Positions 1 through 6,806 are shown, counted from the first letter of the stretch. The stretch is DNA of 7,273 nucleotides from Flavobacteriaceae bacterium (GCA_016763215.1 JAESUF010000105.1:1-7273); one strand, 5' to 3'. Made by a program: numbers and translations. Notes: generated by a model from the letters alone, not told the origin.

Positions 1-430
1 AAGTATGTTTATCGCATTCTAGGTAGCCCGCATAGAAAGAAGAAGAAAATGTTAAAACCCAACCGATAATTAGGATCCTCCAGATTAAGAAATCTTGAAA
101 GTAAAAATAAAGACTAATACAAGTTGTCATTAACAATGGAATAATAAAAAGGTGTTTCTCTTTAGGTTCTTGAAACCAGTTTGTTTTAAAATTTTGAAGC
201 TTTTCTTTTATAGAGACCTCTGTAAAACCTCCATATTGGATTTTACTGAAATCATAATCCAGCACATCTAAAATAGCTTTAAGAGTATACGATCGAGGGG
301 TTACGTCACCTGCTTCAATTCGTTGAATCGTTCTAATACTTACATTGCATTTTTCTATCAACTCTTCTTAAGTTAATCCTTTTTCTTTTCTCAGTTGGGT
401 GATTTTCTCTCCCAGTTTAGGCTGTTTCAT
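1..430 (-). pseudogene. XRE-family HTH regulator with membrane tail, interrupted by in-frame TAA, 3' end beyond window
   Basis: Reading leftward from the ATG at 428-430, the frame encodes a Cro/C1-type helix-turn-helix (about residues 6-60: GEKITQLRKEKGLT, then EELIEKCNVSIRTIQRIEAG and TPRSYTL). A linker follows, then two hydrophobic segments at about 94-111 and 115-135, so this would be a DNA-binding protein tethered to the inner membrane. Codon 21 (368-370) is TAA. The family normally has Gln here, in the motif LTQEEL, so a CAA-to-TAA change is the simplest explanation. The frame is otherwise open for all 143 codons and leaves the window at base 1. Rescue by restart looks poor: a TTG at codon 24 would lose helix 1, and the next in-frame ATG is about codon 101, after the HTH. 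HTH identity is secure. Whether the gene is truly dead or the stop is a sequence error cannot be decided here. The target genes are unknown. Confidence 0.85.
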
Positions 431-443
431 TGTATAAATATTT

Positions 444-459
444 TGATACAAATCTATCA
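444..459. promoter_or_regulatory. Short inverted repeat over the HTH promoter, possible operator
   Basis: TGATA and TATCA form 5-base arms separated by 6 bases, centred on the candidate -7 box of the HTH gene. XRE regulators often repress their own promoter through such dyads, so an autoregulatory operator is an inference. Arms this short can arise by chance in AT-rich DNA. Confidence 0.2.
449..456 (-). promoter_or_regulatory. Candidate -7 box (TAGATTTG) of the HTH gene
   Basis: Read on the minus strand, TAGATTTG matches the Bacteroidota -7 consensus TAnnTTTG and lies 18 bases upstream of the HTH start codon. No clear -33 TTG element is visible at the expected spacing, so this rests on the -7 match alone. 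Confidence 0.4.
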
Positions 460-576
460 TTGAAAAATTATTTTTTTATAGATTTCGCTTAACTTTAACC
501 CGCCACTTACCTGCCAGAAGCCTTTGTTATCAATTGAATAGGGCTTTTACCCTCTTTGATTCAAAAGAAGTTTATT

Positions 577-1875
577 TTATGGAGAAGTCTTTGACCTTGT
601 AGTTTTAATATTTAACAGAACAAAAACTAAAAATGCAGGAAGTACCCATCCTAAAGTTTGAGAAGACAATGGAATCCATTCTTTTACATGAACTAGACTC
701 TCTTTGAATCCAAAAAATCCAAGAAAATCTGGAATGCTAAATAGGAACGTCACAATAACGACTCCTCTAAAAACCGTTTGAGAGGCCCACTTTTCTGGAA
801 GGACATTGAGTAAGATTAGCACAATTGTAATTGGGTAAATGAACATTAAAATTGGCAATGCAATAACAATGATAGAATGAAAATCTAATTGTCCAACTAA
901 AATTCCTACCGCACAACCAATAACTGCAGTACTAGTATATGCTTTTTGAGAATCATTAAACAATCCTTTAAAATAATCTGCTGTCCCAGTTACAATCCCA
1001 ACAGCTGTTGTAAAACATGCCAAAGCAATCAGAATACTTAAAAAAACATTCCCGATGTTTCCTAATGTATGAAGGCTTATTCCTGTTAATAAATTGGCGC
1101 GTTGCATATCATTACTTAATGTTCCATCAACAAAGATCTCAGATCCAAAAAACGATCCTACAGCGATCAATCCAGCATACATGATAAACAAACCTCCACC
1201 AGCAATAAACCCTGATTTGCGAATCAATTCTCTTTTCGCAACAGGAGAACTATGTCCCTTTAATTTCAATGAAATAATAACAACTCCTCCAACAACAACA
1301 GCTCCAATAGCATCAAACGTTTGATACCCTTCTAAAATTCCAGCAACCAAAGGCGTTGAAAATTTACCTGGATTCATGTCCAATCCACTCGAAAACAGTC
1401 CAATTCCAATCACTAAAAAAAGAATTGTCACGATTAATGGCGTTAGGAATTTCCCTATAAAATTGATGATTTTAGATCGGTTTAAAACAAACAATAGCAC
1501 CAATCCAAAATAGATACTACTGGTTAACAACGGGCTTGTTCCAAAAAACGGATGTATGGCTATTTCATGTGTTGCCGATGCTGTTCTTGGTGAAGGGATT
1601 GCAATAGAAATCAAATACACAAGAATACAGTACACTACACTAAAAACGGGCGAAACCTTCTTTCCAAAGTCATACATCGTTCCTTGTAACCGAGCATGAG
1701 CTAAAATACCCAAAACGGGTATTGCAACAGCAGTAAGCATAAACCCCACAGCAACCCAAAACCATTGATCTCCTGCATTGTATCCTAAAAGGGGTGGTAA
1801 CAATAAATTTCCAGCCCCAAAAAAGAGTGAAAAAAGGGCAAAACCTGTAATCCAAATTTCCTTGTTTTTGTTCAT
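577..1875 (-). CDS. brnQ: Branched-chain amino acid carrier (LIVCS family, BrnQ)
   Basis: This 432-residue, very hydrophobic protein fits the usual length (about 430-440) and multi-helix topology, around 12 membrane segments, of the BrnQ/LivJ-type carriers. These import leucine, isoleucine and valine across the inner membrane with sodium or protons. Family signatures are visible: the first helix ends in FFGAGNLLLPP (residues 18-28), and PSPRTASATHEIAI (94-107) corresponds to the conserved PRT loop. The start ATG at 1873-1875 shares its A with the TAA stop of the upstream membrane-protein gene (TAATG), which favours this start and implies translational coupling in one transcript. The gene ends in TAA at 577-579. 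Substrate specificity within the family cannot be read from sequence. The family assignment is strong. Confidence 0.93.
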   Translation of the reverse strand: MNKNKEIWITGFALFSLFFGAGNLLLPPLLGYNAGDQWFWVAVGFMLTAVAIPVLGILAHARLQGTMYDFGKKVSPVFSVVYCILVYLISIAIPSPRTASATHEIAIHPFFGTSPLLTSSIYFGLVLLFVLNRSKIINFIGKFLTPLIVTILFLVIGIGLFSSGLDMNPGKFSTPLVAGILEGYQTFDAIGAVVVGGVVIISLKLKGHSSPVAKRELIRKSGFIAGGGLFIMYAGLIAVGSFFGSEIFVDGTLSNDMQRANLLTGISLHTLGNIGNVFLSILIALACFTTAVGIVTGTADYFKGLFNDSQKAYTSTAVIGCAVGILVGQLDFHSIIVIALPILMFIYPITIVLILLNVLPEKWASQTVFRGVVIVTFLFSIPDFLGFFGFKESLVHVKEWIPLSSQTLGWVLPAFLVFVLLNIKTTRSKTSP

Positions 1876-2426
1876 TATTTACGTTTTTTAATCAAAAAGA
1901 GTGAAAAATTGAGCAAAATATATACAAACCCAATAAAAATGATGCTAAATTTAATTGTTGCAAAGTAGTAAGAAACGGATACCCAAAATTGATCCATATT
2001 CCCTAAAAGCAAGTTAATCAATGCAACGTTTTCGATATAATCAAAAACACCAGCAACAAATATTGCCCAAATCAACAGATTTCCAACCTTAAAAAAAGCG
2101 TGATTTATCCAGAGTCTTACATTCAACTTATGAATTAGTAATGCAATAAAAGAGGTGTAAACAATTGGAAATAAAAAGTCAAACCCCATACTCATTGATG
2201 CGGCAATTCTTCCTTGTTCCCCCCAAGAATTTAAGTATGCTGATGCGGTCTCTAAATCTTCTGCTAATTCAAAAGAAACGATTCCTCCTGTACAGGTTTC
2301 ATTCATTAAAAACTGATCAAAGTATTTTAAAACCACAATACAGACAACGGTTAACATCAAGAGAACTCTAGTAAGTCTTTTTTCTTGGTTTTTATTGAAT
2401 TTAGAAAAAGGTGATGAAACAGTCAT
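1875..2426 (-). CDS. Four-helix membrane protein of unknown function, coupled to brnQ
   Basis: This 183-residue protein has a basic N-terminus and hydrophobic segments at about 20-37, 82-99, 115-137 and 152-178, so it is probably an inner-membrane protein with a soluble or periplasmic loop at about 40-78. Recognisable but functionally uninformative elements are GGIVSFEL (47-54), GFDFLFPIVY (81-90), with an Asp at the start of helix 2, and DYIENV (129-134) in helix 3. The pattern resembles a widespread uncharacterised membrane family, but I cannot name it. Its stop overlaps the brnQ start by one base, so the two are co-transcribed and translated in sequence. A role linked to transport or membrane state is only inference. 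The start at 2426 is the first ATG after an AT-rich leader; no Shine-Dalgarno or clear TAnnTTTG box precedes it. Confidence 0.85.
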   Translation of the reverse strand: MTVSSPFSKFNKNQEKRLTRVLLMLTVVCIVVLKYFDQFLMNETCTGGIVSFELAEDLETASAYLNSWGEQGRIAASMSMGFDFLFPIVYTSFIALLIHKLNVRLWINHAFFKVGNLLIWAIFVAGVFDYIENVALINLLLGNMDQFWVSVSYYFATIKFSIIFIGFVYILLNFSLFLIKKRK

Positions 2427-2548
2427 AATTAATTTTTTAAGTAAGCAACGAAGTAATTATTTTAGATGTTCTGTATGACCTTTGAAAAAAAATAACTGTA
2501 AACACACGAAAACATGAATTAAAATCTCTGACAGATAGGAAAGATACA

Positions 2549-2556
2549 TATTTTTG
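2549..2556 (+). promoter_or_regulatory. -7 box (TATTTTTG) directly upstream of the alpha/beta hydrolase
   Basis: TATTTTTG matches TAnnTTTG exactly and ends only 4 bases before the ATG at 2561. If it is used, transcription would begin at or within a few bases of the start codon, giving a leaderless or nearly leaderless mRNA. The upstream -33 region contains only a weak CTG-type match near 2527. The 134-base gap 2427-2560 is otherwise a divergent promoter region with no other structure seen. Confidence 0.5.
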
Positions 2557-2560
2557 CAAA

Positions 2561-3346
2561 ATGCAAAAGACCCTTTCTTTTAAAAACAGTCAACTTTCCT
2601 ATTCTGATTTTGGAAACGGCCCTGTCCTTGTCTTATTACATGGGTTTTTAGAAAATTCTACCATGTGGTCGGCTGTTATTCCAGAGCTCTCTAAAACGAA
2701 TAGAGTCATTGCTATTGATTTATTAGGCCACGGAAAAACAGGTTGCTTAGGATACGTTCACTCTATGGAATTAATGGCTGAAGCTGTCTATGCAATTTTA
2801 AAATCATTACGGATCCGAAGAGTTAAACTCGTTGGACATTCGTTGGGAGGCTATGTTTCTTTAGCTTTTGCCGAGCTATATCCATTAGTAATAAAAGAAC
2901 TCTGCTTGATGAATTCTACTGCCGATGAAGATAGTTTCGAACGAAAAGAACTTCGTACTAGAGCCAATAAAATGGCCCAGACCAATTATCAAAACATGGT
3001 AAACATGTCGATTGCTAATTTGTTTCAACCTAAAAGTTTAGAGTCGTTCTCGACTGAAGTTAAACAGGTGAAAAAAGAAGCGTTAACAACTCCTTTGCAA
3101 GGATATTTAGCTGCTCAAGAGGGTATGAAGGCAAGACCAAATAGAGCCCATGTTCTTCAAAAAAACTCATTTCCTTGCTTGTACATTGTTGGAAAAAATG
3201 ATCCCATACTAAATTCAAAAGAGGTCCTACAAGAAGCCGAACAAAACAATGCTGAAGTACTTGTTCTTGAAGGAGGACATATGAGCCATATAGAAAACAA
3301 GGAAGAAATTATTATTGCGTTAAGAAAATTTGCAAAAGACCAATAA
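2561..3346 (+). CDS. Alpha/beta hydrolase
   Basis: This 261-residue single-domain protein has the whole alpha/beta-hydrolase signature. It has an oxyanion-hole HGF (27-29), DLLGHGKTG (53-61), a nucleophile elbow GHSLGG with Ser94, an acid at Asp214 in GKNDPIL, and a catalytic His240 in GGHMSHIE. Length and motif spacing match small esterase/MenH-like members, but the cap region (about 120-195) does not reveal a substrate, so a generic hydrolase call is safest. There is no signal peptide, so it is probably cytoplasmic. The start is chosen because the protein begins right at the usual first beta strand and the next in-frame ATG (codon 35) would remove the oxyanion loop. The NPP lipoprotein gene follows on the same strand after 59 bases with no terminator, so they may share a transcript. 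Confidence 0.92.
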   Translation: MQKTLSFKNSQLSYSDFGNGPVLVLLHGFLENSTMWSAVIPELSKTNRVIAIDLLGHGKTGCLGYVHSMELMAEAVYAILKSLRIRRVKLVGHSLGGYVSLAFAELYPLVIKELCLMNSTADEDSFERKELRTRANKMAQTNYQNMVNMSIANLFQPKSLESFSTEVKQVKKEALTTPLQGYLAAQEGMKARPNRAHVLQKNSFPCLYIVGKNDPILNSKEVLQEAEQNNAEVLVLEGGHMSHIENKEEIIIALRKFAKDQ

Positions 3347-3371
3347 CCTACATCTAATAAATAAAATCTGT

Positions 3372-3379
3372 TATCTTCG
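3372..3379 (+). promoter_or_regulatory. Weak -7-like box (TATCTTCG) before the NPP lipoprotein gene
   Basis: TATCTTCG differs from TAnnTTTG at one position and lies 26 bases upstream of the ATG at 3406. It could give the NPP gene its own promoter besides read-through from the hydrolase gene. No -33 TTG was seen, so support is weak. Confidence 0.25.
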
Positions 3380-3405
3380 TTCTACTTAGAATATGAAAAA
3401 AATCA

Positions 3406-4653
3406 ATGATGAAACAGTGGTTTATACCTAGCTTACTAATCGTTTTTAGCGTACTATCAATCTCTTCTTGTAAGACTTCTTCTATAGAAGAAAAACCGTA
3501 TGTAATACTCATTTCTTTAGATGGTTTTAGATGGGACTATATAGAGCGATTTAAACCTCCTCATTTAAGTAATTTTATAAAAAACGGCGTACAAGCTACC
3601 TCATTAATCCCTTCTTTTCCTTCTAAAACATTCCCAAACCACTATACCATTGCAACAGGGATGTACCCGGACAAACACGGTATTGTAGGGAACCGGTTTT
3701 ATAGTTATGAAAAGAAAGCTACCTATGCTATAGGGAACCGAGAAGTTGTTGAGGATGGAAGTTTTTATGGAGGATCTCCTATTTGGGTGCATGCAGAAAA
3801 ATCAAAAATGATTTCTGCGAGCTATTTTTTTGTGGGCTCTGAAGCAGACATACAAGGCATTACACCTACTTATTACAAGAAGTATGATGGTCGAATAAAA
3901 AATAATGTTCGAATCAATACGGCAATTGAATGGTTAAAGCTACCACCCAAAGAAAGACCACAGCTTATTACCATGTATTTTTCTGACATGGACGATGCCG
4001 GGCATGCCTATGGTCCAAATAATGATGAAGAATTAAAAAAGGTGTTGTTTGCTTTAGATGAAAATCTAGGGGTTTTATTTAAAGGAGTGAAAGAAACAGG
4101 GCTTCCTGTAAACATCATATTTGTTTCCGATCATGGAATGACAGAAGTTACCTCTAATCAATATATTTCTATAGAAACAGTAAAAAACGATGCTCTTTTT
4201 TTAACGATAGATAATGGCGCGATCATCAATATTTACCCAAAAGACACAATTCAGACGGACGCTATAGTACAGTCTTTGAAAACAAAAGAACGTCATTTTA
4301 AAGTCTATAAAACAAAAAATACCCCTGGTTTTGAATATACTCCGAGCAATAAAAACTGGGGAGCTATTCAGATACTCCCAGATTTTGGCTATTATTTTAC
4401 GAGTCAAAAGAGAGTAGATGAATTAGATAAACTTCCTATTAAGGCTTACGGAGCGCATGGATTTGACCCAAAATATAAAGACATGCATGGGATCTTGTAT
4501 GCAAATGGTCCGGCTTTTAAAAAAGGATACACATTCAATTCAGTAAAAAATATCCATATCTATCCTTTACTCTGTAAACTACTAGGGCTAGAGATTCCAA
4601 CGGATATAGACGGAAAACTTAGTCAGGTTGATTCTGTACTAAGAAAAGAATAA
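3406..4653 (+). CDS. NPP-family phosphodiesterase/pyrophosphatase lipoprotein (alkaline phosphatase superfamily)
   Basis: This 415-residue protein has a lipoprotein signal peptide (hydrophobic 7-20, lipobox ISS-Cys22), so the mature enzyme is probably anchored outside the cytoplasm. The rest matches nucleotide pyrophosphatase/phosphodiesterases. Asp39 is in ISLDGFRWDY, the nucleophile Thr75 in SKTFPNHY, Asp196 and His200 in DDAGHAYGP, Asp242-His243 in VSDHGM, and His351 in AHGFDP. These supply both zinc sites, so the enzyme appears catalytically intact. The family hydrolyses phosphodiester or pyrophosphate bonds in nucleotides, or phosphocholine-type lipids; the substrate here is unknown. An ATG at 3409 is an equally plausible start and loses only one Met. 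A 12-codon open frame (3393-3431) overlaps the start in another frame and is probably chance. Confidence 0.93.
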   Translation: MMKQWFIPSLLIVFSVLSISSCKTSSIEEKPYVILISLDGFRWDYIERFKPPHLSNFIKNGVQATSLIPSFPSKTFPNHYTIATGMYPDKHGIVGNRFYSYEKKATYAIGNREVVEDGSFYGGSPIWVHAEKSKMISASYFFVGSEADIQGITPTYYKKYDGRIKNNVRINTAIEWLKLPPKERPQLITMYFSDMDDAGHAYGPNNDEELKKVLFALDENLGVLFKGVKETGLPVNIIFVSDHGMTEVTSNQYISIETVKNDALFLTIDNGAIINIYPKDTIQTDAIVQSLKTKERHFKVYKTKNTPGFEYTPSNKNWGAIQILPDFGYYFTSQKRVDELDKLPIKAYGAHGFDPKYKDMHGILYANGPAFKKGYTFNSVKNIHIYPLLCKLLGLEIPTDIDGKLSQVDSVLRKE

Positions 4654-4676
4654 AGAACTCTCTTCACTGTTTTTTT

Positions 4677-4718
4677 GGTGGCGAAATGAATAGATGCTTT
4701 GCATGAATTCGTTTCACC
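4677..4718 (+). other. Unexplained 42-nt hairpin in the 4654-4781 gap
   Basis: GGTG (4677-4680) pairs with CACC (4715-4718). AAATGAAT (4684-4691) pairs with ATTCGTTT (4707-4714) through one T-G wobble, and ATGC (4694-4697) pairs with GCAT (4701-4704) around a TTT loop. That is 16 pairs with a 3-base bulge (4681-4683) and a 2x2 internal loop. There is no T-tract after the hairpin on either strand (the T-run at 4670-4676 precedes it on the plus strand), so it does not fit a standard rho-independent terminator. It could be an mRNA 3'-end stabiliser, a protein site or an intergenic repeat copy. Confidence 0.5.
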
Positions 4719-4781
4719 TAGTCGACCCATACCTATAGAACTAGAGCTTTTTCTTTATATTTATATCTTATACCTGTTATT

Positions 4782-5225
4782 ATGAAAGTACAAGACGCTA
4801 AATCATTAGTAGACATCGTAAGAAATTCTACTTTCGGAGAACTTTTTTTCACTTCATTAATAATTCTCCCAATATACTTAGGAGCTTGGGTTTTGGTCTT
4901 GAAGCAAATAGACGAAAATTTATGGAACGCTAGTTTTCTTGTTCTTTTAATTCTCATTATTGCTTATATCATCACGCTTTTAATCATGAAATATTATCAA
5001 AGCAAGGATCTGAAGATTGAAAGAGCTTCCCTTAAAATAAGAGCTTATCTTTTGTCAAGAAATTGGACTCGAATGAGCTTTGACAGAGTTCAAAAAAATA
5101 TAGATACTACTTACGGTTCAGAATTAATAAATAGGGTTATAAACAAATTCCCTGAAGATTTTCGTATTGGGACCATCAAAGGAGGGAAAAAAGCAATTGT
5201 AGTTCTCGATGAAGAAGAAGAATAA
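4782..5225 (+). CDS. Small two-helix membrane protein with charged cytoplasmic tail, unknown function
   Basis: I do not recognise this 147-residue protein. Two hydrophobic segments (about 22-41 and 51-70) form a likely hairpin in the membrane, separated by a short polar turn. A basic stretch (70-99) follows, then a compact C-terminal region (about 98-145) whose predicted pattern of two helices followed by strands (FPEDFRIG, then KKAIVVLD) is reminiscent of a small winged-helix-like fold. It ends in four Glu residues. With both termini probably cytoplasmic, the tail could bind a protein or nucleic acid partner, which is inference. The start ATG at 4782 follows an AT-rich leader without Shine-Dalgarno. 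The stop codon lies 6 bases from that of the convergent gene at 5232. Confidence 0.8.
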   Translation: MKVQDAKSLVDIVRNSTFGELFFTSLIILPIYLGAWVLVLKQIDENLWNASFLVLLILIIAYIITLLIMKYYQSKDLKIERASLKIRAYLLSRNWTRMSFDRVQKNIDTTYGSELINRVINKFPEDFRIGTIKGGKKAIVVLDEEEE

Positions 5226-5231
5226 ATACAA

Positions 5232-5666
5232 TTAACGCATCCCTATTCCTCTTTGAAACTTTTCTATATGGCCATTAGATGACTGTAAGTTTACATAACG
5301 CATGAGCTCTTTATAATAACTACAAATCCTCTTAATATCTTGTATACTCAAATCAGAATACAACTCTTTAAATCGAAAAAGACTCTCTTTTATGGTGTCT
5401 TGGTATTTTTCTTTCGTAGGGGAATTACTTTTGGCAATAGAGATAAAATCGTCTACCGCCAAATTGATCAATCGAGTTAATTCTGGCTTCAGTAACTCCT
5501 CCGAAATTCCAGAATATTCTAGCATTAAATCTTCTTCAAACTTGTCGGTTTCTTTGAAGTCTTCTAACAATGAAATCGCATTTTTTGGCGTCTTCATCTT
5601 TTGCTCTTTCTGAGCAAAAAGAGTTGTTGTAAAGCAGATCAATATAAAAAGAAGTGTTTTTTTCAT
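5232..5666 (-). CDS. Small secreted protein, possibly DUF4844-like
   Basis: This 144-residue protein begins with a clear Sec signal peptide (MKKTLLFILICFTTTLFAQ, cleavage near residues 18-19), the 'FAQ' ending being common in flavobacterial exported proteins. The mature part is mostly helical and charged, with ISLLEDFKETDKFEEDL (about 32-48), LLKPELTRLINLAVDDF (about 58-74), and a tail containing DIKRICSYYKELMRYV. The arrangement reminds me of the Bacteroidota family DUF4844, but this is from memory and unverified; no function is known. Its ATG (5664-5666) directly follows the TAA of thiL (5667-5669) with no gap, so it is probably expressed from the thiL transcript by translational coupling, although nothing suggests a thiamine role. 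Confidence 0.85.
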   Translation of the reverse strand: MKKTLLFILICFTTTLFAQKEQKMKTPKNAISLLEDFKETDKFEEDLMLEYSGISEELLKPELTRLINLAVDDFISIAKSNSPTKEKYQDTIKESLFRFKELYSDLSIQDIKRICSYYKELMRYVNLQSSNGHIEKFQRGIGMR

Positions 5667-6716
5667 TTACTCATTTTGCAAAGAATTCCACCCTTGCGCC
5701 TTCAATTCTATCTCCTGATTGGCTCGTGTTACCAAGTTCATCCCAGCTGCTTTCTCAGTAATATGACCAATAATAGATAGATGTGGATTTCCTTTAATTT
5801 TCTCAAAATCAGAAATAGGAACTGTAAATAACAATTCATAATCTTCACCTCCACTTAAAGCAATCATGGTACTATCCATCTCAAACTCTTCACAAGTAGA
5901 AATTACTTGTGGGTCTAAAGGAATCTTGTCTTCATAAATCTTACAACCAACCTTACTTTGAGAACAAATATGCATAATCTCTGAAGACAAACCGTCAGAG
6001 ACATCAATCATAGCCGTTGGTTTAACCTCCATCTCTTTTAAAAGACCTGCAATGTCCTTTCTTGCTTCTGGCTTTAATTGTCGCTCTATTAAATATGAAT
6101 ATCCATCTAAATCTGGTTGATTTTTTGGGTTCACTTGAAATACTTGTTTCTCTCTTTCCAAGACTTGCTATCCTAAATAAGCAGCTCCTAAATCGCCTGA
6201 AACAACGATTAAATCTGTTTCTTTTGCGCTATCTCTGTAAACAACATCTTCTTTTTGTACTTTTCCAATTGCTGTTACAGAAATCAAAATCCCTTTGTTA
6301 AAAGAAGTAGTGTCTCCTCCAATCAAATCAACATTGTATGTTTCACATGCCAGTTGAATTCCTGCGTATAACTCTTCAATTGCTTCTAAAGGAAAACGAT
6401 TAGAAACAGCAATAGAAACGGTAACTTGTTCTGCCTTCCCGTTCATTGCATACACATCAGAAAGATTCACCATAACCGATTTATACCCTAAATGTTTTAA
6501 AGGCATATAGCTTAAATCAAAATGCACCCCTTCAACCAAAAGATCAGTGGTTACTAGCGTTTGTAGTTCTGAAGCATCCAAAACAGCAGCATCATCTCCT
6601 ATTCCTTTTACTGTTGATTCTTGCGAAATTTTAAAGTGCTTTGTAATATGATTGATCAATCCGAATTCTCCTAATTCAGACAATGATGTTCTTGACTGGT
6701 TTTTATCTTCTAACAT
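5667..6716 (-). pseudogene. thiL: Thiamine-monophosphate kinase, interrupted by in-frame TAG at codon 183
   Basis: The continuous frame of 349 codons has the full length of flavobacterial ThiL, which phosphorylates thiamine monophosphate to thiamine diphosphate in the cytoplasm, the last step of cofactor synthesis. N-terminal (AIRS-type) motifs are GIGDDAAV (38-45), TTDLLVEGVHF (56-66) and GGDTTS (133-138). C-terminal motifs are DVSDGLSSE (238-246) and GGEDYELLF (289-297). Codon 183 (6168-6170) is TAG, in GAAYLG-stop-QVLEREKQ, where relatives usually have a hydrophobic residue; TTG-to-TAG is the simplest single change. Taken naively, the sequence gives a 182-residue N-terminal half (6168-6716) and a C-terminal half starting at a TTG at 6161, but neither half alone carries the complete active site. 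A real nonsense mutation, a sequencing error and reassociating half-proteins all remain possible. ThiL identity is secure. Confidence 0.93.
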
Positions 6717-6720
6717 GCTG

Positions 6721-6728
6721 CAAAGATA
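6721..6728 (-). promoter_or_regulatory. -7 box (TATCTTTG) immediately upstream of thiL
   Basis: On the minus strand TATCTTTG matches TAnnTTTG exactly and is separated from the thiL ATG (6714-6716) by only CAGC. As with the hydrolase gene, this predicts a leaderless or nearly leaderless transcript and supports the chosen thiL start. No thiamine-diphosphate riboswitch (THI box) is visible upstream. Confidence 0.55.
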
Positions 6729-6798
6729 GACACATCTTCAAAATAATCCTTATATCTACTGAAGGAATGTCTTTAACATTTTTATACGAAGATTCTCT

Positions 6799-6806
6799 TA
6801 CCTTTG
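6799..6806 (+). promoter_or_regulatory. Candidate distal -7 box (TACCTTTG) of the choice-of-anchor-B gene
   Basis: TACCTTTG matches TAnnTTTG, with a TTAACA element at 6773-6778, 20 bases upstream, as a possible -33 partner. It would give a leader of about 115 bases before the ATG at 6925. Confidence 0.35.

Noticed and set aside
540..553. AGGG/CCCT hairpin after brnQ as a terminator
   Set aside because: Only four base pairs and no T-tract follows on the minus strand, so it is too weak to call. The rest of the 431-576 gap shows only the HTH promoter region.
1094..1324. Open frame on the plus strand inside brnQ, and similar antisense frames inside the NPP, thiL and secreted-protein genes
   Set aside because: They lie wholly opposite well-supported genes, show no recognisable motifs and have low-complexity compositions expected of antisense shadows.
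3393..3431. 12-codon upstream open frame overlapping the NPP start as a leader peptide
   Set aside because: No attenuator-like structure or notable codon run; such short frames arise easily by chance in AT-rich DNA.
368..6170. Stop-codon reassignment in this organism
   Set aside because: The two premature stops are different (TAA and TAG) and all intact genes end in TAA, so a single recoded stop cannot explain both.
5667..6716. Two separate genes for two different AIRS-like proteins
   Set aside because: The halves are in the same frame, separated by a single TAG, and together give one standard-length ThiL with motifs in the right order.
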